64,000 bases of DNA from Cryptomeria japonica (Eukaryota; Streptophyta; Pinopsida; Cupressales; Cupressaceae): NCBI RefSeq assembly GCF_030272615.1, contig NC_081407.1:315916456-315980455 (forward strand), in the 5' to 3' direction. The position numbers were made by a program, and so were the translations under genes. Of the stretch, positions 46,330 through 57,994 are shown in pieces. Within the stretch, counting starts at the first letter, position 1. Every line of letters starts with the position of its first letter. The notes under the pieces are model-generated. The model was not told the DNA's origin and ran no database searches. It saw only the letters and a program-made list of their open reading frames with translations.

Positions 46330-47973
46330 CCAAGAAAATATACACAAGGGATGTGTAGTCACGAATCAATGAATACACATGCTAATCACATAAAAGCATG
46401 GGATAACTAATAAATAGATGAGGTTTTTACCAACATAATTAATATATGTGTGTTAGATATTAACACATCATATAGATGCAATCACCTATGATATTTGGAA
46501 GAACAAACCAATGAGCATATATTGTGAAATCACAAGTATCTCATTGGATATGTAACCAATGTATAAGAAGGAAGAGAGTGATGTTATAAAGTCTAGCAAT
46601 GGAGTATCATTTTAAGTGTTAACCATGAAGAGGTTGACGATCATTATTCCATCTTATGGAGGTTATAAATAGCAATAATATTTGAATGTCAAAACCAATC
46701 CCAATGCCCATAGTATCAACTTATAAATTCATTGTAATATTCTCTATAATCCTTTCTACATATGCTCTCGAAGATAGAAATATCTCACTATTAACTTGTA
46801 TTAATGTTTAATTGTGTAATTCCAATTCATTTTTACTAGTGTGTTATCTAAAAATTGCATTGCCTTACCATCACTTAAAATGTAAGTAGATGAGTATGAG
46901 AGTCCACTCCATCCTACCTAGGAGCACTCACATCCTCTGAGCACTTAGTCAAATACACATAAAAAGAATGTTATATAAAATGAGTTCCTAGTATGAAAAG
47001 AATAGGTCAGAAATATTTTCCATCTTATTTTTATAATAGATTTAAATTCCTACAAAATATAAGCACAAATAAATGTAATTTTTTGAATAAGAATTGTAAT
47101 TTTTAAACAAAATAATGATATGAACTCAAGCCTCATTAAATTTTTATTTTTATTTTTCAAAATTCCAAGCATATCATTTGAAATTAAGGACATAGAAAAC
47201 ACTTTTCCAATAACATAATTTTTAAAGAATTTTTTATCTAAATTTTAATATAAAATATAAATTTCTAATATTTTAAAAATGCAATAATTATTAAAATTTA
47301 ATAATTCTCATATATATTTAATCCTTCCAAATACTCCATGTGCATCACCAAAGCAACACAAAGAAGATTTGAAGTAGCTCTTTCACCCCACTCAACAATC
47401 ACTAACACTTGGTTTTATCAATAAATCTTAAATTCCAAGCCAAAACAAAAGGGGGAAAAGGAGTATGCAACCAAAAAAATTCCATGCCCAAAATGCAATC
47501 CCACATTTTAACATGTCAAATGAGTTTCCTCTTTTCTTTTAGCCTTTGTTTTATTTTGACACCCTCAAACATGTAATAGAAAATATTTTGAATTTTTAGT
47601 TCTTCAAAAGTAAAATAATATTGAAAAGGGAAAAGGTATAGACAAAAAAATCATAATTTTAAAATTGTAATTAAATTTTAAAAATATTAATTTCATTTTG
47701 TCAAGTATATTTCTACATATTGTGAAATATTCAAATAATATAATTGTTTTTCTTAATAATAGCATAAATTCATTTCATAAGCAACTATGTAATTATGAAA
47801 AATGACTAAATATATCTAACCATAAGAATTAAACAACCTACATAAAATATACAAACACATTCTATGCATTCTCAAATGATTCAAGAGTCTAAAATTAGTT
47901 GATTTAGATCTAGGTTCATAAGAGCGCGCAAAAATTACCTCATCACTTAGACTTGAGGGAGATAAGGATAATA
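46330..47973. other. AT-rich spacer, nothing recognised
   Basis: Extremely AT-rich, especially 46990-47300 and 47640-47720. No open frame over about 60 codons, no repeat or RNA gene supported. Confidence 0.5.
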
Positions 47974-47989
47974 ACAAAACACTTTTTAC
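47974..47989. repeat. LINE target site duplication, left copy
   Basis: ACAAAACACTTTTTAC, 16 bases, identical to 58168-58183 at the other end of the LINE. Confidence 0.9.
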
Positions 47990-48004
47990 AACATCATCCA
48001 AGCC

Positions 48005-48304
48005 CTCAAAGGTACAAGCTTTGTTTCTTGGAATATTACTAACTTAGTTAAAAGTGCTAAATATTTGTTAAATAACTATGTTAGTATTAGCATAACTCAT
48101 ACTCTAAGAGAAGGCAATAAGGTAGCGGATCTCTTAGCTAATGAAGGGGTCAATTTAGAGAATGATGTTAAATATATTGGAGAAACTCATTGTAAAAGGT
48201 AGGTTAAAGAGCAATTATATTTTGATCATATCAATAGGTCAAGTTAAACTCATGATCATATTCTGGGGAATGAATTCCAAAGACAGATTTTGGGGGCGGA
48301 TTAA
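48005..48304 (+). pseudogene. LINE ORF2, RNase H C-terminal part
   Basis: Frame 2 reads YVSISITHTLREGNKVADLLANEGV (in two parts here: ITHTLREGNK and VADLLANEGV), the typical end of the plant LINE RNase H domain (RVT_3 type; consensus H..REGN..AD.LA). Stops TAG at 48200 and TAA at 48245 interrupt the tail; the frame ends TAA at 48302-48304. EN and RT are missing because the insertion is 5'-truncated. Confidence 0.8.
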
Positions 48305-49540
48305 CTGTTAGTTAATGAGTGTTTTCTGGCATCATTTCCATGATCATATATGTGAGGAAGATTATAATAATAATTGTTGGGTTTGTGCGGCCATAAACAT
48401 AAGTTTCAAAACAACGAAAGAGTCTCTGCACTGTAAATCCAGAAATTACAAGCATTTGAGGTTTCATCTGCAGACTATGAATTATAGTTGTGGGTATCTC
48501 TACTTGGAGCTCAAAATGGGTGGAAACTTAAACAGGAACGAGCCCCCAAGATGCAAAAACTGGAAGAGTGAATGAAAGGTCTGGAGAAGGCTTCATAGAT
48601 ACGACTTTATTGACTATATGGAAAAGCTTCACGGAAGCAGAAATCCTGTGTCACATGGTTTTGCCAAAGGTTGGACTAACAACAGAGTCACCTTGTTCAG
48701 GGAGATATGGCAAATTGATGAGAACCTGCTTGCAGAGGTCACGGGTCTTCAGAAGGAGGGTACTAAATTCTATAGAGACCAGAAGTATGCAGTTGAAGCA
48801 TTCAAAAATTTCTCGAAATCAGAGGATGAGAAGGGCAAGCTTGTGAAGAAAGACAACATCTCCTACTACAATCCCCAGTAGGTAAAGCCCTTTTGGCAAA
48901 AAGTTTTAAGGGTTTTAATGGAGTATCTCATTGTTGACGGTAGATTTACAAAAATATATAATTATCACTTTGCAATTTTGAACCACTTTTGTCATGGGGC
49001 TAAAATATCCCTGCCTTTTTATTTAGCGTCCTCTCTGAATGAGAGTCTTGCTGACTACGCTAAAAAGCCTAACTCTTACCCTATAGCCCATTAGGGGCTT
49101 ATATTGCTCATTTATGAACATCTGAAGGACAAGGCTAGGGCTACCAAAGATGACCCCCTGATCAGTAATGCTCATATCTCTGAGAGTTGCAAAGATTTGG
49201 ATTTGGATGAGGATCAGCCTAATGCCCCTACCCACAAAAAAAGGAGAGCTGAAACAGAGCATGAGGAAACAGAGGTGCACTGTGATGTGGAGGAGGAAAA
49301 GGGTAAGGATATTGAAACTGAAATGGAGTATGAAAAGGATGAGAACATTGGTGAAGAGGATGAACGGGATGTAGAGTCCTAAAATTGCGACACTTGCAAT
49401 TTCGACTGCATTTGGGTCTTCACAATGGCGATGCAACACTGAACCTGGATGGAGACCCCGAAACTTGTTCATGACATCAAAAACTGCATTTCTCAGCACC
49501 CTGGCCTGATCCTCCTTGCACCCTGCTATCCCTGGAGGTG

Positions 49541-49636
49541 GGACCATGGCACCCAGCGCCCTGGTCCTTCAGGACTAGGGCACCCAGCACCCTGGTCCCC
49601 CAGGACCACGGCGCCCAGCGCCCTAGTCCCTAGCCC
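49541..49636 (+). repeat. GC-rich hairpin array in Gyp7 5' LTR
   Basis: About three units of ~30 bases of the type GGCGCCCAGCGCCCTGGTCC plus ..AGGAC.A. Each unit can fold: GCGCCCTGGTCC against GGACTAGGGCGC. The counterpart in the 3' LTR (56151-56263) has an extra partial unit. Confidence 0.9.
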
Positions 49637-49752
49637 TATTTTGGGCCCGGTCTCTTATGGGGCTTCGGGTCTTTAAGTTTGCAAATTGGAAAATAATCTT
49701 CCTAGGTCGGCCTAAGGTCGGGAAAATCAGTCTATCAGCCCTAATTGACAAG

Positions 49753-49760
49753 TATATAAA
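49753..49760 (+). promoter_or_regulatory. Gyp7 TATA box (5' LTR)
   Basis: TATATAAA within AAGTATATAAACTAC; the same word is in the 3' LTR at about 56379-56388. It lies about 120 bases after the hairpin array, a plausible core promoter position. Confidence 0.7.
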
Positions 49761-50614
49761 CTACATTTCCTCTCCCATTTTGGTAGATGGAAAAGAGGCG
49801 AAAGCAATATTCAAACATTCAAGCATTCAAGCATTCCTTCAAGCAATTGATCATTCTAAGTCTCCATTCAAGGCTAAGTGTTGCATTCAAGACAAGGATT
49901 CAACCATTGAAGAGGAGATCACATACAACACATTACATGCTACATACATTACACCTTCGCATGTAAGAATACAAACATTCTTACAACAAGGTATCAGTAC
50001 TTGTTTACATTACAAACATTTACATTTACAGCATTCTCATTTCTTGGTTAATTCCAAAACTGGGGTTTGACCTAAAGGCAAACCCCTCATCCCTAACCCC
50101 CCAATTGTCCTCTCTTTTCTGTGTGTAGGTTGCAGGTACGCGGCTGTAATTGAAGATCTGGAATCCTTGTGCAGAGACGAACAGATCTACCTTCGTTTCA
50201 CGGATTTTTTGGAGGACCGTGTGCACGCCGGGCACCATCGTCCCGTCAACTTTCGCTCAAATTTGCAGAACAACACCGTCTCGACATTTTACTGCTAATT
50301 CCAGGTCCGTAGCTTCATACCATATCCCTATCTCTGTTTATAAGCGAATATTTCCCACTTTACATGCATTTCTAGTTCAATCTTTCTATCTACAATTCTT
50401 TTCAAAAGAGGGTATCCTTGATGTCACTACCCTTGAAACTCATTTAGAATCCAATCTTGCATTGCATGGGATTGGATCTTGTGGGTTTCAACCCCTCTTT
50501 TGAATGTAAAGTCTCCCCTAAGTGAAAACCATCAACCCTAGTGACTCTCCCTTCTCTCTCCTTGGAGTTGGGGAGGGGAGAACGACTAGGATTCGATTTT
50601 TTTGCTTTACATTT

Positions 50615-50627
50615 TGGTGAACCCGAC
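50615..50627 (+). promoter_or_regulatory. Gyp7 primer binding site
   Basis: TGGTGAACCCGAC, three bases after the LTR end. Same as Gyp6. Confidence 0.85.
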
Positions 50628-51801
50628 GTGAACATCCTCATTCTGATTATTCATGGTTAGATCTGAGAAATTTGCTCCCTTAATTACATTTCCATGTTTG
50701 ATCTTTTGCAAAATTTTAGAGGCTAATTGCATTAAAAACCCTAAAATTTTCTTTTTAGTAATTGAGCTTGTGAAAGGTTTAATTGTTAATGCTTGTTTCA
50801 GATCTACCCTTCTATTGCAAATTACCAATTCATATTTGTGCTTTAATTCTGAAAATTAAGTGGTTAAGTGTCAAAACCCTAATTTTTTAAAACCTTCTTG
50901 ATTCAACCTTTGACTGATAATTTGACTGATCAAAACACCTCCAAATCGGCTGTAATTTTGGATTCCGCAATAAAATCACAATATCTTTCATCCCTGAAAA
51001 TTTGGAAAAAAGTTGCGAGGACCGTGTGCACCCCGAGCGCCATCGTCCCCGACATTTTTTCCGAAATTTCGGGAGCTAGATCTTACTGTATTTTTCTGCT
51101 AAAATCCAGGATTTTGGCTGATTTTATCAATTCTAACACTTTCAAAATTAAAGTCAAAGTTGGTCTAGTGATTGCTTGGATTAAGGCTTATAATCATTTA
51201 AAAAATTGTTGAAATTGAAATTCATATCAAAATTGTGTTTCTTGCAGTCCTAAATCTAAAAAGTGTGTTAGCATTCATTCGAAATTTCAGTGTTTTATTC
51301 AAATTTTTACAATTTGTGACTTTTGAAATTAAGTGTTTAATTGCAACATCCTTGATTTCCACTTTCAAAATTCGAATTTTGCATGAAATTGAGTCAATTT
51401 TTAAATTTCAAAGCCTGCATTGCTTTCAACATTCCCTCTAAAATCATAAAATTCAAATTTTCAGTTTCCCCCTCTTTTTCAAAATTCAAATTTTACATTT
51501 TTTCAACAATCTTGGTAGGGTTCAATTTTGAGATTGCAACTTTAATTTGGCCTATCTACAGATCGTAAAATCACTCAATTTTTTCAGATTAGCTTTAAAA
51601 TCATCATAACTTTCATCCCTGAAAATTTCGAAAAAAGTTGCGAGGATCGTGTGCACTCCGTTCGCCACGGTCTTGGACATTTTTTCCGAAATTTCGGGAG
51701 ATTGTCCTGATTGTATTTAACAGCTTAAATCTAGGAGATTGGCTGATTTTATTGAAATTTGCTACCTCTAAAATTCAAAATCTTCTCTCTTTCTTTAGTG
51801 C
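50628..51801 (+). other. Gyp7 5' leader with internal repeats
   Basis: Non-coding, 1.2 kb. A block of about 140 bases (CCCTGAAAATTT.GAAAAAAG, CGTGTGCAC.., TTTTTTCCGAAATTTCGGGAG) occurs at about 50991-51130 and again at about 51616-51750. A related block is in the LTR near 50205-50300. It ends in a pyrimidine tract and AG (TCTTTCTTTAG at 51789-51799) just before the gag ATG, which looks like a 3' splice site. Confidence 0.75.
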
Positions 51802-54800
51802 ATGAGTTTTACAACAATAAGCCCTACTTACACTATTCCCGTTAGACGAAGCCTTAGAATTAAGTCTTTCCAAGGTTTAATTACTGAGGAGATGGAACCT
51901 AATTTGAATGGCCTTTTTAATGAGGACATGGGTAATTCCTCTAATCCTCTTAATGATGAAGAAGCTCTCCATGAGGTTTCTGTAGAACAACTTTCAAAAT
52001 TGGATAACCAATTTGATGATTTTCGACAATGGATGTCTCAAGAATACCCCGATAGCGAAGCTCTTCCCTTAATTGAGGGTCTAAAATGTATGGTTCAAAG
52101 TGATAAGAATGGAATTGATATTTTGCGTGGTATTGCACACATTGTGGATTCGAATGTGATGCCTATGAAGAGTTGTGCCGAAACTTTAGGTTATACACAA
52201 CCTCCTACTCAAGTCAATCATTCTATTCCTTTGACAACTCCTATTGCTAGTATACCTACTTTTACATCAAACATAATGACTACTTCAACACAAGACATTC
52301 CTCCTATGATCACCAGTCATGGGGGCAATCCCTCTTCTTCAATCAACCCTCTTCCTTCATTCAATCCAACTTCTTCATTCATTCCTTCAATGAGTGTCCC
52401 TATTTCATCTCCACAAATGAACATGACGCAAGGGGGCAATTCATTTAACCATTCCATTCCTCCTTGTAGTGTTCCTCCTGTCCAATCATCTCCTATGACT
52501 AACTATCATAGTGTCCCACCACCTTACTCTCTACCTTCTTTCAATAACATAACACCTCCATCACAATCTAACACGTCTAATATGAACTCTTCGACTGAAG
52601 CGACCATTAACAATCTTGCACAGACTATCTCTTCTTTACAGCAACAAATTGCCTCTATGAATCAATCTAAGTTTAGTGTGCCCACATTTGATGTCGCGAG
52701 CCCACTTTCTCTTGACATTGTTCGAGCTATCCCCCCTAAACATGTTGAAATTCCGCATTTGGAGCTTTATAATGGTAAGGGTGATCCTCTAACACATGTT
52801 AAGACCTTTCAAATGATATGTACCGATTTTGCTTATGACCAAAGGTTGCTTGCAAAACTGTTTACTAGAACATTAAGAGATAAAGCCCTACAATGGTATT
52901 GCTCGTTGCCTTCCTATTCTATTACTTCTTTCGAACAACTTGCAAATGCTTTCATTCAACAATTTCAAAACAATATAAGTCCTAAAGTTACTTTGATTGA
53001 TTTAATGCATTGTAAACAAGGTGTTAAAGAAAAAGTGACTGATTTCATTGGTAGATATAAGCATTTGTATGCTCAAATTTCCTTTCTAGTGCCTGACAAT
53101 GATATTCAAAGAATCTTTATTTCTAATTTGCAAAAAGATATTAGAGAAAAACTCTTGTTTTCTGAGTTTACTTCTTTCCAATAGTTGTGCGCAACTCTTC
53201 ACAATTATCAACTGACTGTGAGCCAAATGGAACAAGCAAATCCTATGGCTCCGAGTGATAAGGGTGATAGTAGTCAACAACCATTTGGGAAGTTTAAACC
53301 GAACAGAGAGTCCATTAAATTCAATGAAAACATCATTAACAACAATGTGAATGCAGCATCAGGTGTGCCTCCTATTTCTAAGTTTTTCAAGAAAGAAAGA
53401 AAGTTTACTCCTTTGAATGAATCATTGCATAGTATTATGAATAAGTTATTGGAACAAAATGTGCTTACCCTTCCTCCTATAAGGCAAATAGATCCTGCAA
53501 AGATTAATTCACCCTATTTTGATAACAAATCTTTTTGTCAATTTCATCGTCATCCTGGGCATGATACTGAAAAATGTTTTGCTTTAAAGGGAAAAATTCA
53601 AGATTTGATTGATAATAATACTATCTCTATTTCTGGTGTGAATGATAAAGGCAATACATCTGTAGCTCCTCCTAACCAAAATCTTAAGATTTTTACTGAT
53701 CCATTGCCTTCTCATACCTCTAATGCGATTGACACTACTGATTCCTCTGTCTCACCTGATGATCCTGTGTCTATGACTCCTAATGTGATTAACTTTGTGG
53801 AGCAGCAGAAAATCCCTAAAGAACCTTCCATCACCTTTGATTCCAGTGAAACTATCAGGGCACCTGATGGTCCTTTATATATAGTTGCAAAAGTCAAGAA
53901 TACACCTTGCCGTGGAGTGCTTGTTGATCCTTCTTGTATGATTAATGTCATTACTGAAGAATTTCTTTTTACTTTGCAATTGAATCAAGTGATCTATGAC
54001 GAAACAAATGTGGTTGTGAAATTATTTGATGCATTTTCTTCTCCTGCAATTGGTTCTATTACATTACCTATTGAGGTCCATAAAAAATCCCTTGATGTGG
54101 ACTTTGCTATTATTCCGTCATCTGAACAATTTCGTGTGAAGCTAGGCTATCCTTGGCTATCTTCCATGAAAGCTATTGCTTCTCCTATTCACAAGTGCTT
54201 GAAATTTCCCCATAATGGTGAAGTTGTCACTGTCAATCATAGTCTCTTTAAACCAGCTGAAAGAACTTCTAGCGTTCCTCTTGATTACTTTTGGCCTAAA
54301 CAATTCCAATCTCTTCCTCCGCGAAGTGATCATCTTTTTAAATCTTATCAAAAGTGGAAGAAAGATATGATCCTATATCTGAGTGAACCTAGAACACCCA
54401 AACTTGACATTCCTATCATTCTTGAGAAGGAAGTTCTTCCTTTGAAAGATAAAACTAATGTCTTTCCTCAAGAAGATTCCCAACCCATCCCTATGGATGT
54501 AACTATGCCTATGTCTAATAAACTTTCTAAAGGTAGACCTATACCTCCTCGTCATGATGGGCTTGGTCTCCTTCCTAAACCAAATATTCCTCCCTTATAT
54601 GGAGCAGTTCCTCCTCCTTCCTCTTATGGAGAGAGGAGACCTTCCTCTTCTCCTATTGTTCAACCTAAGAGACCACAACCTAAACACCCAAGTGATAAGG
54701 ATGAGAACATTCCTCCTCCTCAATCTTCGCAACTTCCTACTAAGACTAGATGAAATCGTTCTGCACGTGAACGCCGACGAAAGCGTCGTCTTAGAGCTCA

Positions 54801-55227
54801 AGCAGCTGCTTCTCAAACTTTGCAATCCCCAAAAACACCTTTAGCCAGTATTATTCCATTTTCTCCTCAGCCGACGATTGAGCCGAAATCTCCTAAACAT
54901 AAGATGCATGATGGTCTTGATCCTATGCGAGTTAAAGATCCTATTTTTATAAATCTTGATGATGATATAGATGAAAATGTTACTCCTGTTCATTCTAATA
55001 GTGAATATGAATATGTTGATGTTGATAACCATTTATCTAACGCATTTTCTAAAGCACTTATCCTAGCTCCTAGACAAGAACAACGTGGCTCGGAACATGA
55101 ACATAGCCCTTGTTTGGATCTTGTGATAGCTCCATCTGCTGTGTTGGATGTTCCTCCTCTAGCGTGTTTCCTACCTTCCCGAAATATTGATCAGCAAGAT
55201 CGAGGGGTAGATGACGTGCTAGACTAG
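51802..55227 (+). pseudogene. Gyp7 gag-protease polyprotein, two stops
   Basis: ATG at 51802 and one frame of 1142 codons, broken by TAG at 53182 (Gln expected) and TGA at 54751 (Arg expected). Residues 130-300 are rich in Pro, Ser and Thr. About 315-460 is a retrotransposon gag domain (LELYNGKGDPLTHVKTF; LRDKALQWYCSLP; FIGRYKHLYAQI). About 575-600 is the C..H....H....C segment (FCQFHRHPGHDTEKC). About 690-815 is a retropepsin-like fold (VLVDPSCMINVI ... LGYPWLSSMKAI), with DPS in place of the usual D-S/T-G. The tail is Pro-rich with a strongly basic patch (ARERRRKRRLRAQ, about 988-1000). No pol follows. Tat/Athila-like by motif. Confidence 0.88.
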
Positions 55228-55979
55228 TTCATTAGCATAGCAGATTCTCTCCTCCTCTCTTGATTTTTTGTTACTTCTTCTATGTGTTATTCTCATTCTT
55301 CTATTTGTTGTCCTTAGTGTTGTCTACTTGAGGACGATGCAAAACATTGAGATCTCTTTTGGTCTCTCTCATGTTGACTCAAAAGACACATGTGTTCCCT
55401 TCTTCTAGGTGACCTTCCTTGATTGGGGAATGAAGAACAATTATGCATACATACATATGATACACATGAATTATCATACAGCATACTGACCCCGAGGAAA
55501 GCGAAGTCACCTTGTGCTTTGTTTTTTGTGTCTATTATCCTTGGGCTTATCTCACACTTGGGGGCTAAATCCTTGTGATAACGTGCTCCTTTCCCTTTCT
55601 CATTTCTTATATGTATCACTACCTTAAAGCAATCACCCCCGATGAGGCGTGTGTGATCGCTTTAACGTAGGGGGGCATACATCCCGTTCATATCTTTTCA
55701 AGATACTTGAAAATTTCTTGACAAATTTAGCTTTGCCTTGAAAATTTTTGATATCTTTCTTGCATGACTCATAGTGAGGGAACCTTACTACTGACAGTCA
55801 TGGTTCTCCCTCGTGATCTTCCCTTTTACTTTGTCAATCGAAGTCGTAAGATCCTTAGTCCACTAGGGGCTTGGTTTATCTTGCCTCCTTGACGTGGTGA
55901 AAGTTTTTCAATATTGTTTCCTTGTACTTTACCGGAAGTATTGGCGTACGCTTATACTCCCGCTAAAGTGGGGGCTAAA
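55228..55979 (+). other. Gyp7 3' untranslated region and PPT
   Basis: Non-coding 750 bases ending in AAAGTGGGGGCTAAA (55965-55979), the PPT next to the LTR. A second word of similar kind (ACTTGGGGGCTAAA at about 55555-55569) could be an older PPT copy. Confidence 0.75.
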
Positions 55980-57238
55980 TGTAGCGTCCTAAAATTGTGA
56001 CACTTGCAATTTCGACTGCATTTGGGTCTTCACAATGGCGATGCAACACTGAACCTGGATGGAGACCCCGAAACTTGTTCATGACATCAAAAACTGCATT
56101 TCTCAACACCCTGGCCTGATCCTCCTTGCACCCTGCTGTCCCTAGAGGTGGGACCATGGCGCCCAGCGCCCTGGTCCTTCAGGACTAGGGCGCCCAGCGC
56201 CCTGGTCCCCTAGGCGCCCTGGTCCCTCAGGACCATGGCGCCTAGCGCCCTGGTCCCTGGCCCTATTTTGGGCCCGGTCTCTTATGGGGCTTTGGGTCTT
56301 TAAGTTTGCAAATTGGAAAATAATCTTCCTAGGTCGGCCTAAGGTCAGGAAAATCAGTCTATTAGCCCTAATTGACAAGTATATAAACTACATTTGCTCT
56401 CCCATTTTGGTAGATGGAAAAGAGGCGAAAGCAATATTCAAACATTCAAGCATTCAAGCATTCCTTCAAGCAATTGATCATTCTAAGTCTCCATTCAAGG
56501 CTAAGTGTTGCATTCAAGACAAGGATTCAACCATTGAAGAGGAGATCACATACAACACATTACATGCTACATACATTACACCTTCGCATGTAAGAATACA
56601 AACATTCTTACAACAAGGTATCAGTACTTGTTTACATTACAAACATTTACATTTACAACATTCTCATTTCTTGGTTAATTCCAAAACTGGGGTTTGACCT
56701 AAAGGCAAACCCCTCATCCCTAACCCCCCAATCGTCCTCTCTTTTCTGTGTGTAGGTTGCAGGTACACGGCTGTAATTGAAGATCTGGAATCCTTGTGCA
56801 GAGATGAACAGATCTACCTTCGTTTCGCGGATTTTTCGGAGGACCGTGTGCACGCCGGGCGCCATCGTCCCGTCAAATTTCGCTCAAATTTGCAGAACAA
56901 CACCATCTCGACATTTTACTGCTAATTCCAGGTCCACAGCTTCATACCATATCCCTATCTCTGTTTATAAGCGAATATTTCCCACTTTACATGCATTTCT
57001 AGTTCAATCTTTCTATCTACAATTCTTTACAAAAGAGGGTATCCTTGATGTCACTACCCTTGAAACTCATTTAGAATCCAATCTTGCATTGCATGGGATT
57101 GGATCTTGTGGGTTTCAACCCCTCTTTTGAATGTAAAGTCTCCCCTAAGTGAAAACCATCAACCCTAGTGACTCTCCCTTCTCTCTCCTTGGAGTTGGGG
57201 AGGGGAGAACGACTAGGGTTCGATTTTTCCGCTTTACA
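55980..57238 (+). repeat. Gyp7 3' LTR, 1259 bp
   Basis: Starts TGTAGCGTCCTAAAATTG, ends GCTTTACA. Longer than the 5' LTR by 17 bases, mostly from the hairpin array (56151-56263). Confidence 0.95.
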
Positions 57239-57994
57239 GGGGATTACTCTGAAAACCCTCACTCTAACCCTATGGGCTCGAACAGTAAGAATGTTGCTCT
57301 AAATTCTAAGGAGGATGACAATCCTAACTCTGTGGGCACTGAACAGGGTAGGGATTCTGCGAACACTATCTTGAATACCGCTCGTAACTGTACTCTGGAG
57401 TCCTTCAACTTCCAGCAATGGGTTGTCGACAACATAACTAGTATGCAAAGTAAACAGAGGGATCTGGAAAACAAGATTAATAAGCTGATTAAGGATACAA
57501 ACTCCAGGAAAAGGAATGATGAGATGAAGATCAGTGAAGCTGAGGAGGAAATCGAGATGGAGGATTGGCTAGAAAAAGACCCGATCAAAGGGGATTTGAA
57601 ACTCCTGGAGGATGTTATCAAAATTCTGAAAGAACAGGCTGGGGAGGATAAAGACAACATCAACACCCGGGTTGCCCGCACCGAGAAGGCTCTGAAAAGC
57701 TTCATGAACCATAGTCTCCAGGTCCTTAAAGTTTCATCATAGAACATGAATGCTTTGGTGGATCATTAGGAAAGGAAAAATCAGGATAAGAATATGGTAA
57801 TCATTGAAGATGTACCAACTTCCAGCTCCACCCACCAAATTCCCAGGTGTAGAACAAGGCAGAACACTACTGGGATGGAGACCAAAACGAAAGATAGCCA
57901 GCTGAGATAGGAAAGCAATGCCCTGAGGGAAGCAGCCAAGGCGATGATGCTCTTGGTTCAGAATGCTGAGGAATCTATTAAAGTTTTCAATTAA

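Larger units (their letters stand above)
49370..50611 (+). repeat. Gyp7 5' LTR, 1242 bp
   Basis: Begins TGTAGAGTCCTAAAATTG, ends GCTTTACA. Contains a GC-rich hairpin array (49541-49636) and a TATA box (49753-49760). Confidence 0.95.
49370..57238 (+). mobile_element. Gyp7: Ty3-type element encoding gag-protease only
   Basis: LTRs 49370-50611 and 55980-57238 flank a 5.4-kb interior. The TSD is CGGGA/GGGGA (49365-49369, 57239-57243; one mismatch). The primer site, a long leader, one gag-protease ORF (51802-55227), a 3' UTR and a PPT are visible. No RT, RNase H or integrase is present. LTRs differ at a limited number of sites, so it is younger than its LINE host and than Gyp6. Confidence 0.93.
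48315..57994 (+). pseudogene. LINE ORF3: unknown 534-601 codon protein, split by Gyp7
   Basis: Exon-like halves 48315-49369 and 57244-57994 rejoin in one frame when Gyp7 and one TSD copy are removed (1806 bases; 1605 from the alternative ATG at 48516, MGGNLNRNEPPRC). The 48315 ATG lies only 10 bases after the ORF2 stop. The first half reads RLHRYDFIDYMEKLHGSRNP, ENLLAEVTGLQKEG and YNYHFAILNHFCHGAKISLP, then an acidic, Lys-rich part. The second half is helical (KQRDLENKINKLIKD, LLEDVIKILKEQAGEDK) and ends EESIKVFN. Stops at 48573, 48879, 49092, 57740, about 57764 and about 57908 are all single C-to-T steps from Gln or Arg codons. The first half resembles hypothetical proteins I associate with plant retroelements; function unknown. 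Confidence 0.75.

Noticed and set aside
49023-49547. Minus-strand 174-codon open frame across the LINE/Gyp7 boundary (and 55975-56157)
   Set aside because: Shadow of LINE ORF3 and of the LTR start; the repeated part is simply the LTR in both copies.
57149-57243. Open frame starting inside the Gyp7 3' LTR and running into LINE ORF3
   Set aside because: The LTR part is a chance extension; the real coding part begins at the LTR boundary and pairs with 48315-49369.
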